Shown: piece after piece, positions 43,886 through 54,951 of the stretch | Position numbering within the stretch: the first letter of the stretch is position 1 | Layout: every line of letters begins with the position of its first letter | Source of the DNA: Trichobilharzia szidati | Lineage: Eukaryota; Platyhelminthes; Trematoda; Strigeidida; Schistosomatidae | Reading direction: 5' to 3' | Assembly: GCA_944472155.2 (NCBI GenBank) | Contig: OX235272.1 | Location: forward strand, 104,724,020 to 104,788,019 | Length of the DNA stretch: 64,000 nt | The notes under the pieces: generated by a model | What the model was told of the DNA's origin: nothing | Databases searched by the model: none | Seen by the model: only the letters and a program-made list of their open reading frames with translations | Translations under genes and position numbers: made by a program

Positions 43886-43949
43886 CATAAGAATTAAAGA
43901 ATTATTAATATTGAGATTTATTTTAAAAAAATAATTTTTATGGATATAT

Positions 43950-44283
43950 TGTAACGACCGATGACCGTTTATTGAGAAAATCAACAGGTATTTATAGATT
44001 TTTATATACATTATTATTAGCGTTATTGTTAGCAGAGAAGCAACGTCTTCTGATTGGTTGTTTTCTTGCTGAAGGTTATTCTGTACTGCTTGTGACCGTT
44101 TCTCAGAAAGTTAAGCCACATATCTGCGAATCTTATTTGCACATGTTAAGTCTGCTGTGATTGGTCAATGAGTCCCTCATGGTTAAGCTTTGTTATTGTT
44201 TTTTCTCATGACCCCGATTCGCCATGTAAACATTGACATAAATTGTTGTCTACAATTTTGGCTTGCAGACAGCTCTCACTACA
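43950..44283 (+). repeat. LTR-like repeat
   Basis: TGTAACGACCGATGACCG, then GAGAAAATCAACAGGTA, TTAGCAGAGAAGCAACGTC, ATTGTTGTCTACAATTTTGG and AGCTCTCACTACA at the end. A near-complete copy. Confidence 0.65.
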
Positions 44284-44304
44284 ATTCGATTGATTACAAC
44301 AGTG

Positions 44305-44770
44305 ATCATCAATCCACTTCAGTTAGAGAACCATTGAAGACCAAGGAGTAATAGACAGTGGTTTCATCAGCCTAGATTGGGGTTTTTCAACAGTAAGCAA
44401 CCGTGACCTTACCAAATCCTCAGTGGTCCTTTTTTGACTGAAGTCGCTTCAGGAGGAATCCTGAAATGAATCAAACTTCAGTAAACGAATACTTGAAACT
44501 TAATGTAGTGCATCCTAGTGATTGACTACAGGACGAGGTTGCTTATGGTTCTACTTCGTAGCCGTGACCAGCTGTGTCAACCATGTTGGGTGTTCGGACA
44601 GATACTAGTCAACAAAACTGGTTGGCAGTACGGCTAAATATTTAAAAATGGCGGAAAATATAATTCATGGGTTATTGAATTCCGTCTAAATGGCTCAGGA
44701 GTATACGAGCTTATCTTGTAGCCTGAGAAAGTGGGTTTGAATCCTGGTGGGGTCATAGATGCGTGCTATC
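44305..44770. repeat. SINE1 remnants: inverted tails plus a separate plus-strand head
   Basis: 44,305-44,400 is a minus-strand tail and hammerhead region. 44,410-44,495 is a plus-strand tail. 44,560-44,770 is a plus-strand head with CCGTGACCAGCTGTG, AAATGGCTCAGGAGTATACG and B box GGGTTTGAATCC. All are diverged. Confidence 0.6.
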
Positions 44771-44914
44771 AGATTTGTCTTATTACTACTTCTACTTTAT
44801 TTTCCAGTTGATAAGAAAGAGACAAAATGAATCAGTTTTCTTCGGCTTCTTTTTTGTTGTCAGCATTTTTACTTGAATTTATCTCCAGAAGGTGATGAGA
44901 AGTGGCACCCACTG

Positions 44915-45135
44915 GTGGGTAGCACAGCGGTTGAATGATTGCCAACCACGCCTCATGTGGTCCGGGATTCGATCCCCTGCCGATGCATTCCTTTACTTCG
45001 CTAAGCTAGTAGTAATACTATTAGATAGGGAAGGTTAAGGGGCATGAGGCAATCAACCTCATTCTGTAAAAATAAATGCCAAAGCTCTGGCTTGAAGCCG
45101 TATGTTTCACTGGGAACGTAAAAGAATAAAATCAA
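44915..45135 (+). repeat. SINE2 copy
   Basis: A box GTAGCACAGCGGTTGAATG, B box GATTCGATCCCC, GATGCATTCCTTTACTTCGC, GGCATGAGGCAATCAACC, TGTAAAAATAAATG and tail GAAGCCGTATGTTTCACT. Confidence 0.75.
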
Positions 45136-45289
45136 TCTGTTGATCTTAGCGCGCTTGAATAAACGTAAGCGAAGTGATAGCTGAATACTGTTAAGATACA
45201 AAATCTCTTCCAAGTCTTCTATTAATGTTTACCTCCGTTAGCTTTTGCGTCTTTTTCCTGGAAGTAGAATGCCTCATTAAGAAACTCGA

Positions 45290-46450
45290 ACGCCTTTTAA
45301 TAAGCATAGTTGGACTAATTTTATTGAGGGGGAAGAGAGCGTATGGTGACAACCCAATTTTTAGAGAAAATCAAAAATATTCAAGAGAATGACAGTGAAA
45401 TAATGGTGTCCTTTGATTTCACAGCATTATGCACTTCAATTGGTCCAAAACAAGCAAAAGAAACCATACAACAACTCCGTCGCAGCAATGAAAGCAAAAA
45501 ACGCAATGTTCAACTTGCATGGAACTAGTAGAATTATGTCTTACAACATACTTCCAAATCAATAATCAAATATACGAATAGATAAAAGAAACAACAATGG
45601 GATCATCGTTCATATCAGGATTAATAGCTGAAGCCGTTATGCAAAGAATAAAATTAATAGCCCTACCTACCTATGATTAAACCAAAAATCTGAACAGGTA
45701 TGTCACTTCGATGATACATTAGTAATAATGAAAAGAAATGATTTGGAATACGCCCACAAATTAATAAAAACACATCTGAACACAGTACATTCACCACGAG
45801 AGAAGAATTAAACAACAAGGTTCCATTCTTAGATGTCTGAATTAATCAAGAGAAGCAACACAGGAAATTTAGAAACACAAGTATATAGAAAATCAATAAA
45901 CACAGACCAAATACTCAACTATGGTAGTAATAACCCAATTACTCACAAAAGAAACTATATGCAGACATTGATTAAAAGAGTTCAAACAGAGTGTAGCATT
46001 CCGGTGTTTTTTGAAGAGAATGGAAGAAAAATACCTACTAACCGTCTTCAAAAAGAATGGATATCCTCACAGTTTTATTAAAAAGTGTGTAAACTCGACT
46101 CACAACACTGAACAGATAGTTCACCCTAACATACATAAAAAATATCTCTGAAGTAACTGCTAGGATATTAAGACCGTTTGAAACAGACATAGCACACAAG
46201 CCAGCCAGCCAACCTTCACAATCACTTCATTCGGTATTGTACAGACCAAAAGATCCAACAGAAAAAAAAGACAAAATTTATACCATTTACAAAATAAATT
46301 GCATGTATGAACTGCAATAAACATTACATCGGTAGTCAAAGTGGGCATCTCCTTCGATTCCGAATTCACTAACACAAATTAGCCGTAAAAAGCATGACAT
46401 ATTCTTTCATATCAATGCATGTAGATAATTACTGTCAACAATTTGATGAT
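45290..46450 (+). pseudogene. PLE reverse transcriptase (further lineage), decayed
   Basis: 45,343-45,528: IQENDSEIMVSFDFTALCTS (motif A). Then MGSSFISGLIAEAVMQRI (motif B), a CHFDDTLVIMKRNDLEY block (motif C, FDD), HKLIKTHLNTVHS, then SGNLETQVYRKSINTDQIL-like sequence in the 45,833-46,081 frame. Frames change several times. It resembles animal Penelope RT closely enough to assign the superfamily. Confidence 0.7.
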
Positions 46451-46476
46451 TGGGATAATGTAGAAATCTTAACTTC

Positions 46477-46525
46477 ATGCATTTATTCCCCTTGATGAAT
46501 TTGAATAAAGCAAGAACACCAAAAA
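46477..46525 (-). mobile_element. PLE terminal motif
   Basis: The complement of TTCTTGCTTTATTCAAATTC and CAAGGGGAATAAATGCATG, identical in order to 32,605-32,655, in inverted orientation relative to the plus-strand PLE before it. Confidence 0.6.
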
Positions 46526-48129
46526 TGCCTCCAGGGAATTTCTAGAAGCCAGGTACTCAAGTCAATCAGCCAGCGATCAACAAATACATTAGTATAGATC
46601 ACATTTACCAGCAGCTAATAAAGAATTATTATTATTACTTTAGTTGTTATCATCATTATTATTTCCATTTTATATGCTGCATGCTTTTGACACTACCCCT
46701 ATTGTAAATGTGGAAAATTTTCTGTGTAAATAATTTTATTTATAATTTGAGGAAAATAGATGCAATATTGTGATTAATGCTGAAAATTCCATTCTGTATC
46801 ACAAGAACTGTTTTGGGAATAAAGTAAATTATTATTATTATTAAATCACAAGACAAGATAGTCCGAATTTAAAGTCAATAAAAATGTTTGAAGAGAGAAA
46901 GAACGAACATGTTTGCAGGATAATACGAGCTCGTTTTCTTTCGTGGACACTCATCAACTGCATAGATCCTAAACAAAATCAAATTATAAGTTTCAAAAAA
47001 GGTTTCGAACATACTTTTCCATTATTACTTGGAGTTATAGATAGAAAGTATAAGGAACATAATTCCAGAATTTGATGTAGGTAGACAGATTATTCAGTGT
47101 CAAAAAACAACTAATTATATATAGTGGAATTAGATAAGAGGGGTTAGGGTTCAGATTTCTATTGGAAAACACAGATTGGTTAGAGGCATATTACAGGGTC
47201 AGGGTCAGAGAACAGAGTGAATTTACACATCTTCTGGTGGAGAGTTTAAGAGTGTGGGGGTGAATAGTGAAGTAACATTTTTAACTTAAACAGACAAACA
47301 ATTAAGTAGATTTAGAAAATTGAAGGTCAAAACTGAATAGAGTCTTACGTTACAAGACAAACACACAGGCATACTGACAAAAAGGCAAAACAAAATTAAA
47401 TAAAAATTACCAACAGAGATGTAAATTAACAGAAAATTGCGACAATGGTTATCAGGAGACACAACTACATCGTCATTCATTGAGAATTCAAATCAGCTCT
47501 ATCTATACTAAACCCTGCACTGAAGCGATTTTGTCTCGAAGGGAATACTGTGTGGAATCAAGCTATAATAAAGTAATTGAATAAGTAAGTAAGTAACTAA
47601 TTCAATGACAATTCTACTCTTTACATTCCATAATTTGATTCAGTCCAGTCATATTTAAATATTTCAGATTCCATTGCAGTAACGAGGTATTTTTCTATTC
47701 ATCCTATTTATAATCAGCCTCTAAATGAAGGAAATACCTAAAGACAAAAGCAAAGATCGACCTACAACTGTTGTTCTTGTTATCATGACTAGTATTCATT
47801 GTTTACATTATTTCATGGGCGGTGGGGTGACGGGGTGTGGGGCTGGAGGCTAATCCCTTCAAATATCACATTTATATGTAAAACATATTTGGACATATGC
47901 TATGAAAAAGGGTAGCCATGCAAATTCTTTTTAACTTTTGCTTTAAGCGATGGCAATGCATATTATCAATGTATCCTAGTTGTTGGTAGAATTGATTTCC
48001 TTCTTGGTATTTTAAGTTCAAACGAAATTCAATTGAATAAATAATGAATAGCGTTCATTCAGTTTACTTTCATGTCCATTGTATGTTTGTATAGAAAGTC
48101 ATTTGTAATAAAAGACAATTCTAGGAAAA
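46526..48129. other. No confident gene; AT-rich, with ATT runs
   Basis: ATT repeats near 46,625 and 46,830. A 63-codon plus-strand frame at 46,884-47,075 (with RARFLSWTLINCIDPK) is unassigned and has no visible splice signals. This is probably intron or intergenic DNA. Confidence 0.45.
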
Positions 48130-48800
48130 GAATTTTCATTGATTATTTGGAGGATTTCATTATCAGCTGACATCAGTTGGAGAATCATTGGAAAACCAGC
48201 CACAGGGAGTACTGTCAGACAACTGTTTCGTCAGCCCAGCTTGGGAATGACTCTTCATCAGTACGCATCCACACGCCAGGGTTTGAAGCAAGGATCTTCT
48301 GGTTACAAGGCTAGTGAGCCACTGGGAACCGATCCAATGGCCAGTTCATGAATTCTAACTTCTGCCAATTCATGACATAGCGCGACCATTTCGCAATGTC
48401 TTCTTCGATGAGTTACTGCCTCACCTTCAGTCTGCTGCACCCTACTGGTCACGGCTTCCCATTAGAACCCCAGGTTGACTGCCTGAATAGGGCCAGTCAC
48501 TAGCGAGCATCAGATCAACTAGTAAGTATTGGTTTTGTGGGAAATTTTGTTTGATTGGTTGGTTGGTTCGAACCGTATCGATGGGTGATTACTGGTGATA
48601 AGTCCCAAACTAGGCTGACGAAACAGCTGTCCAGTACTCCCTGGTGGTTGTCCAGTAGTTCTCTAATTGATGTCAGCTAATGATGAAATCCTTCAACTAA
48701 TCAAAGAAAAATTCCTAAGAAACCAATAGTTGGAAATTTTCTTTATCCACAACATCATCTTCACAGGCTGGCTGTATATAGTCGTATTTATATTTATCAA
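48130..48800. repeat. SINE1 head-to-tail-inverted composite plus PLE type-c flank
   Basis: The minus copy is 48,135-48,510. A second minus-strand tail begins near 48,522. A plus-strand piece from a B box GGTTCGAACC (48,566) runs through a ribozyme region (GACGAAACAGCTGTCCAGTA) to the tail at 48,730. 48,735-48,800 reads GAAATTTTCTTTATCC, CATCTTCACAGGCTGGCTGT, the same flank as 53,545-53,610. Confidence 0.7.
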
Positions 48801-49609
48801 AAATATATAGTAGTCTATTATTGAGTATTAGCGGGTGGGGGTGAGATAACTGACGTTATTACTGAAAAGTGACTCCAATAGTAAAAATAAAATAAAATAG
48901 GTCACTCAACATACTTATTTAGTTTTATTTTATCTTCTACCCGGTTAATGCTTTCTACATTACGTAATTTTTTATCTAAAAAATATTTACAATTTAGTGA
49001 CACATCTTTGGAAATATTCCTTCTGTTACTAAGATAATTTACTCTATGTATGAAACTGCACAGCTTGAGAATGATATCAGTGAAAAGAGGAGTAACTTCC
49101 TGTTGAACACCTTTTCTTTTATATGACTCAAAGGGAATTTTTAAGTTGTTAAGCAAAACCTCTCAGAATCTCAAATATTTTATCCTCAAAGTATGTTTTT
49201 GTAAACTACTGATCAGTTTAAAGAAGATTAAAGCTATAAAGAGGCCCAAAATTATACCTCAAAGACTTGAACAATAATCATACTTTATAAAGTCTCTTGA
49301 CTTATATGATATTAAATATTTCTACATACTGAAAGTTAATTGGTGGATGGTGAATAGTAGTGGAATCCAGGATGTGTATTTCTTCAACTTTGGGACTCTT
49401 CATTCGGATGTACCTGCATTCCGCACTGAGTGATGATGTTTTCACACCGAGGCTCGAACCCAATGCATACTAATGAAGTCTAAACGTAAATAAATGAATT
49501 CTTTTATTGTATTAGATGATATGCGAACAAAACAACATCTAAGCTAAGGATAAGTGGTAAGTAATGCGAGCTGTTTGTTTAGTATTTGCTTGTAGTTATG
49601 TCTATGACT
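48801..49609. other. No confident feature
   Basis: AT-rich. A degenerate SINE1-like patch may lie at 49,390-49,470. A minus-strand frame (48,902-49,156) is unassigned. Confidence 0.4.
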
Positions 49610-51200
49610 ACAACACTATAGCGTGCAATTTCCAAATTTTTATCAACTTCATTCAACAACTGGCTATATGAAGTGACACGTGTCACGTGACTCACAAAGG
49701 AAAACTCAGTGAAGAAGCCCTTGAGGTGAAAGTAGGAGTACGACAAGACTGGCTACCTGACTGTTATCATCGACAATGTTACTCCTGAATGTGGCATACT
49801 ATATGTGGGAAGCGAGAAGACAGGAATACTCTGCACTCACCGATAAGAAGAATCTCGGAGATCTGGATTCCACGCGTGGACGATTTATGTTTAATGTCAC
49901 ACAAACTTGGAGACTCGCAGGCAGGCAGGTGAAAACCAACAAACTGGTTGAAGAAGCAGGTGGCAAAGGCAGGACTGCAGGTGAGCATGGAGAAGATGGA
50001 GGTTATGAAGATAACTAACCAACCAACCAACAGCAGCAACAACAACAACCAGCACCAACTGCCATCAACGTGAGGAACTTGGAAGAGGTCACTTCTTTCA
50101 CTTATGTGGCTAAGAAGCATTGTTTCAACCACAGGCGACAGAACATATGAAGATGTGAAACCCAATCAGACTCGGAAAGGCAAGATATGCCATCGTCAAT
50201 CTGAAAATAGTTTGGAAATCTTCTGCCCTCACTTAGCTAGCATAAAGAAGAAAATTTGGATTCCCAACATCAATGCCAAATCGGTCAGTTCTTCTATATG
50301 GGTCAGAAACTTGGCGAGTGCATCATGACAAGCATTTCGAACAGGCTTCTAAATGATGACCCGTTTCAACATTGAGCTTCACACAGATGTACATGGATTC
50401 CGCTTACCACACTCCCTCCTTTCAGAACGCGAAGCAAGAGAAGAGATTAAAGACAGGAGTGAGGGAAAAAGAATACTAATGTGGAAGAACAAAAGAAATT
50501 TCTTGGATATGATAAATCATAAAGAGTGAATGAACCTCCGCCGTCATTGATTGATAACGACTTTGAGATATATCACCAATTGTCTCCAGCCATCATCGGT
50601 TCCTACTATTTCGAGAACCCCATCGAGGCAGCCAGGCAGTCTACACGTCCCGACGTGACTGGCTGGCTGATTGACTTAAACTAACAGTTGTGGATTTGAT
50701 TGACTGTTGATGCCACGATTTGGTTTGACCACCACGTACTAGCTCTTTTCCATACTGATCCTATGGAATCCAACAGACTAGAGTAGACTTTTATTAAAAA
50801 ACAGCTGTCTTTGCTGGCTCTGTATTGAAGATCAAACAGCCAGCTGGAAAGAATCAACAACCAGAAACTCCGGCTGGCAACAAACTAATCAAGAGCCGAT
50901 TGTTCAACTAACATGTAAGAGAAAATGGAGGTGAATTGGGCATACGTTGAAGAAGACGTCGAATGATATCGCATACTAGCTAGACCATTGCTCGAGTGAA
51001 ATCCCAATAGGAAATAACGACAAGATAGTCAGTGAGAGGGTGAGATGGAAGAGATGGTGTGTTGGGGAGGAGGAGATAAGAGATTATGGGCGCTTGTGAG
51101 GTCAACAGGCTGAAAAGAACATCAGAAAAGACAGAAAAGTGGCGGTGTGTTGTTGACGCCCTATACTCCACTAGGAACCCAAGGAAATAATAATAATAAT
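49610..51200 (+). pseudogene. RTE copy, RT motif B to 3' end, with an internal insertion
   Basis: FNNWLYEV-like, HKGKLSEEALEVKVGVRQD, then CACGCGTGGACGAT (the FADD region with the 4-nt insertion), ETNKLVEEAGGKG-like sequence, an AACCAACC and CAGCAACAACAACAACC Gln-run block, then the post-RT blocks resume at about 50,795 and end GGAACCCAAGGAAATAATAA. 50,350-50,790 is foreign to the RTE. The element lies in the apparent first intron of the minus-strand gene at 51.4-51.8 kb. Confidence 0.75.
50350..50790. other. Insertion of unknown type within the RTE copy
   Basis: No match to families in this window. It includes GAGGCAGCCAGGCAGTCT and GTCCCGACGTGACTGGCTGG. No coding potential seen. Confidence 0.5.
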
Positions 51201-51394
51201 CTGGACTTTAGCAAAATCTTATATTTTATACTGAATGCATACAAACCTTCAAGTGTCTCTTCGTGATTCTTGATATTCTTCATTCAATGAATATAAACAT
51301 AAAAATTTACACACTTTCCTAGACAAGTTATTCATGATAACATTTAATTATTAAAAAATAAATACAACGAATAATTCAACTCACAAACACTTAC

Positions 51395-51837
51395 CGACAT
51401 ATAAATCTTCCCGGTTTCCTAACTGGTATAAAAGTATCCTCAACATCACCGTTTATACTGCTACTTCCACTACTTCCACTCCCACACTCCACTCTTCCAT
51501 TCTCTTGCAAACCACCATTTTGTTTTCCATTTTTCTGACCACCATTATTCACATTTCCATTCTCTTCTAATACACTGTAATGATTTCCATTCATGCAGGC
51601 CTCTTTTACTTCTCCATTTTTATGCATGCCATTACTGTTGCCATTATTTTGTCCTCCATTCTTATGTTTACAGACCGTGTATATTCCATTTTCAGATCCA
51701 TTCGTTTTTGACACATTAACTGATCCATTTTTCTGTTCACCAGCTTGATGAAGAAGACCATTCTCTTCTTGACGAATTTTATATCGATTGATTTCCTTCT
51801 TCAAATAACCATTTTTATGATGACTAAAAATTGACAT
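51395..51837 (-). CDS. First coding exon of an unidentified host gene with Asn-Gly repeats
   Basis: The ATG at 51,837 opens MSIFSHHKNGYLKKE and the frame runs to a GTAAGTG splice donor at 51,394, splitting the last codon (147 codons plus two bases). The protein is strongly low-complexity, with about 18 Asn-Gly dipeptides (KNG, ENG, MNG), a Gly/Ser run (GSGSSGSSS) and an exon end VEDTFIPVRKPGRF. No signal peptide or membrane segment is visible. The repeated NG unit is in frame on one strand and there is no retroelement similarity, so this is probably a host gene. The protein family is not recognised. The next exon is not found downstream in this window (below 51,390), implying a long intron, which would hold the RTE copy. 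An alternative is a non-coding low-complexity stretch, but the donor and promoter signals argue against it. Confidence 0.65.
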
Positions 51838-51921
51838 GACTGTAAGCTATACACAAATGATGAGGTTGACTGTTTCTAAATTAAGTAGTGTGAAAATCAG
51901 TGTTTTAGTGTATGTATGTGC

Positions 51922-51962
51922 TTGCGTTCGTTCGTGGTTATTCCTACTACTTATATACTCTT
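51922..51962 (-). promoter_or_regulatory. Candidate core promoter (TATA box) for the NG-repeat gene
   Basis: GAGTATATAAG on the minus strand (51,960-51,950) lies about 115 bp upstream of the ATG, which allows a start site near 51,920 and an 80-90 nt leader. An alternating AT run (52,200-52,216) lies further upstream. Confidence 0.4.
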
Positions 51963-52199
51963 AGTAGTACCACTTATAGAGTAATATTCATGAAACAATA
52001 GTATGTCCTTTTTAATAGTAGTAGTATTCGACATCCCCTCCTCCCGACGACCCTATTATAATTACTAATCATGCATGCATGCAACACAATGCACGTAATA
52101 ATCCTCGATTTCTTATTGGTTACTAAGTAAACATTTCTTTGAGGGAGTGGGTGGGTGGGTGTTGGCGATTGTTTACATGTTTTCTTATAAACTATTGGA

Positions 52200-52350
52200 A
52201 TATATATATATATATTTTTGTTAACGTGAAAGACCTCTTAATATTCATTCATTGACATAATTGATATTGAAGGAATGTAGAGGTGTGTGTACTGCTATTT
52301 GGGGTGGGGAAGAACACACGTACGCACGTACACATGCACACACACACACT
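52200..52350. repeat. AT and CA microsatellites
   Basis: An AT run at 52,200-52,216 and an ACAC-rich stretch near 52,318-52,350. Confidence 0.8.
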
Positions 52351-52384
52351 TGCAAATGTGTCCTCGAAATATGTGTACTGAAAA

Positions 52385-53202
52385 TTAAGAAAATTAAATT
52401 CAGAAAATAATTAAATCTCTTCAATGATCGATCTACAGGAAACCAACATGAAATGGTCAGTATGCACAAATTTCCATAGCTGGGTCCCTTTGAGAAGAAA
52501 GAGAAATTTGATCCATTCCTTATCCTCAAAAATAAGAAGGATATGTTCAGGTGATACAATCGATGGGGAACTGGGGCGACTAAGACAAGTCCTCATAGAG
52601 AATAGATATCCTCTAAGATTTATCGAGAAAAACTTGAAGATGAAGCAAAAACCCGAAAGAACCCAGATGGTGCCAAAGAAACTGTTACTCATGAACGTTG
52701 AATTTAAAGGTGATACCAAAGCGAAGATTATGAAGAATCGCTTATTCAGACCACTGAGGAAAGCCTTCCTTATGGATGAGCTACGTATCAATTTCTACAG
52801 CCGACGAATGATCTACGGATGTGTGAAGGATAAACTGCCGCTTTGGATGGGCCACTTCAATGTGTGTTTATAAATTCACCTGCTCGTGTGGAGCTAGTTA
52901 TATTGGCCGCCCGCACAAAGCACACACTTTCCTGACGCATCTCTGAACATTATCCGTTATGGTTAGCAAAAGGAGAATGCAAGACAGTTACCAGTTCAGT
53001 TCTCGAGCACTTGGTGAACTCAAGCTACTCAGCTCCACCAGAGTCGTCTTTCAAGATCATCTACAAAGTGAAGCCAAACGGTACAAAGTGCGTCAGGTTT
53101 CAGCTTTTGTATATGGCGGAAGCGCTGGCAATTCATCAATACAACCCTGAACTCTCTATACAGAAAAAGTTTCTCCAGTCTCTTATTCTACCTTGGTCTT
53201 AA
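52385..53202 (+). pseudogene. PLE linker and C-terminal region, RT missing
   Basis: 52,424-52,873 has an open frame: VPLRRKRNLIHSLSSKIRRI, LIENRYPLRFIEKNLKMKQK, MNVEFKGDTKAKIMKNRLF, VKDKLPLWM. The next frames give CSCGAS-like, RISEHYPLWLAKGE, SSVLEHLVNSSYSAPPES, FKIIYKVKPNGTK, LAIHQYNPELSIQKKFLQ and SLILPWS then stop near 53,202. Same lineage as 10.6 kb and 35.6 kb. Confidence 0.8.
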
Positions 53203-53544
53203 CCTCTTCACTAGTCGTTCCTTGTAAAACATTTTTTGATTTTTTTCTTTTTTAATTTAATTTAACTTTTAGTTTGCTTGTCCTTTAATAATTAATTCAC
53301 TATTATCACTCTCATATGCTCTTTTTGTACATTTTCACACCCTCTTCACACTTGTTAAACTGACAATCAAATACCTTTATTCTCACTCATTAGCAATTTT
53401 AAACTTACCAAAGTTCTATCTTTGTGCCGTTGAGTACCACGTAATTAACAACTTTTAATTTCCACCTCTAAAGCCACTTCTGAGTAATTGTATTAATTAT
53501 GTTACCCCCTATTACTCAATAATTGACCACTATACATTTTTGGT
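53203..53544. other. PLE 3' UTR-like AT-rich spacer
   Basis: Immediately follows the PLE stop; no other feature. Confidence 0.4.
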
Positions 53545-53765
53545 AAGTATAAATACAACTGTATACAGCCAGCCTGTGAAGATGATTTCGTCAATAACGA
53601 AAATTTTCAAGTATTGGTTTGTAGGGATTTGGTTGATTGGTTACAGGATTTCATCATGAGCTGACATTAGTTAAAGAACCATTGGAAAACCTGGGAGTAC
53701 TGGACAGCTGTTTCGTCCTAGTTTGGGACTCCTCATCAGTACGCACCCACCGGGATTCGCTGAAT
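53545..53765 (-). repeat. PLE type-c flank joined to a SINE1 tail and hammerhead region
   Basis: 53,545-53,608 (CAGCCAGCCTGTGAAGATGA) matches 48,735-48,800 inverted. The SINE1 (53,612-53,760) is truncated in its B box. The ribozyme region on the minus strand reads GTACTG, ATGAGGA, GTCCCAAACTAGGAC, GAAA, CAGCTG, TC, CAGTAC: all three stems perfect, with the first core base C changed to A. Confidence 0.75.
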
Positions 53766-54154
53766 TAGTCTTTTATTCTCTTCATAACTCAATGGGTATT
53801 TTCGGTGAAATAATTATATCTTGTTTACTATTTGAATTTGTAGTTTTTTTTCAAAAGACTTTTGTTTTGAAGATGAAACAGTATAGAGAGAGATTTTAAA
53901 TCTCTCAATATGGCCAGATGTTGCTAGCTGGTATGTATGTGTGTGTGTGCGTGTTTAGTATACTATTGTCGTACTGTCATCCGTGAAATGGAATGTGGAC
54001 AAAAGATAATTGACATCAACCGATAGAAAGGCAGAAATTGTTGTCTACAATTATTACAAATTATTATTATTATGTGTACTTTTAATGATTTAAGATGTGC
54101 TTTTTCAATCTTTGGTATGTGCAAATAAATTTCAGGTTTGAACTACGGGATTGA
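53766..54154. other. No gene recognised
   Basis: AT-rich with a GT run near 53,935. Confidence 0.4.
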
Positions 54155-54620
54155 TATCAGTTAGAGAAGTATACGCGTCAGAAACTTGACGGGGTGTATC
54201 AAGAAATCTATTCCAAACAGACTACAACAGAATTTTATCAACAGTTGCCTCTATATTGAAGATCAAATGGCCAGCTAGCCGACCAGGAAGAATTAGCAGC
54301 AAGGCACTTTGACTGGGAACAAACCAACAGTCAAGAGCCGATTGTTCAGCCAATATGTAGGAGAAAATATAGATGGCCGTTGAATGACATCGCGCAAAAT
54401 GCAGGCCATTGTTCGGTTGAAATCCCATTGGGAGGCGACGAGTGGGTCATCAGTGCGAAGGTTATGTAGAGGAGAACGTGAGTTGGGAGGAGTAAATGAG
54501 AGATCATGGACAATCGTGTTGTCAGCCAGCTGAATAGGATAGCAGAAAATAGAATGAAGTGGAGATGTGTTGCTGCAGCCGTATGTTCCACTCAGAAACC
54601 AAGGGATCAATAATAATAAG
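54155..54620 (+). pseudogene. RTE 3' end fragment
   Basis: GTATACGCGTCAGAAACTTG, GAAGATCAAATGGCCAGC, GAGATCATGGACAATCGTG and AAACCAAGGGATCAATAAT in RTE order, ending in an AAT tail. Confidence 0.75.
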
Positions 54621-54951
54621 AATAACTTATGTTGCGTCCCCGCCTAACTGCTTGACAACATCTCATAGGAATGTATCATGAAAATTATCCATGCACAAAA
54701 GTCCACTCAACATCATTTTACCTAGTGAATCGGTGAATAAATATGAATATATTTGAGACTTACTAGTCTAGCGCTGTGATCCGTAATGACATCATGAATC
54801 CACGTATATCGCAACTAATTAGTTGAAAATGACTTTTCTTACATCGAATTTCAGCTTAATAAATATGAAATAGAATCTAATTATGCATTCTGAAGAAAAG
54901 TAACCAGATGAAAGCTTAAGTTTTAATTATAATCAACAAATGTAATGATAG
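54621..54951. other. No gene recognised
   Basis: AT-rich spacer. Confidence 0.4.

Noticed and set aside
46884..47075. Plus-strand 63-codon frame
   Set aside because: No motif, no splice signals, AT-rich context; chance length.
48902..49156. Minus-strand 84-codon frame that could be the second exon of the NG-repeat gene
   Set aside because: There is a GTATGT donor-like site at its end but no convincing acceptor, and no link to the first exon can be shown.
49390..49470. Another SINE1 copy (GGGACTCTTCATTCGG and GGCTCGAACCC)
   Set aside because: Only two short blocks match; too degenerate to call.
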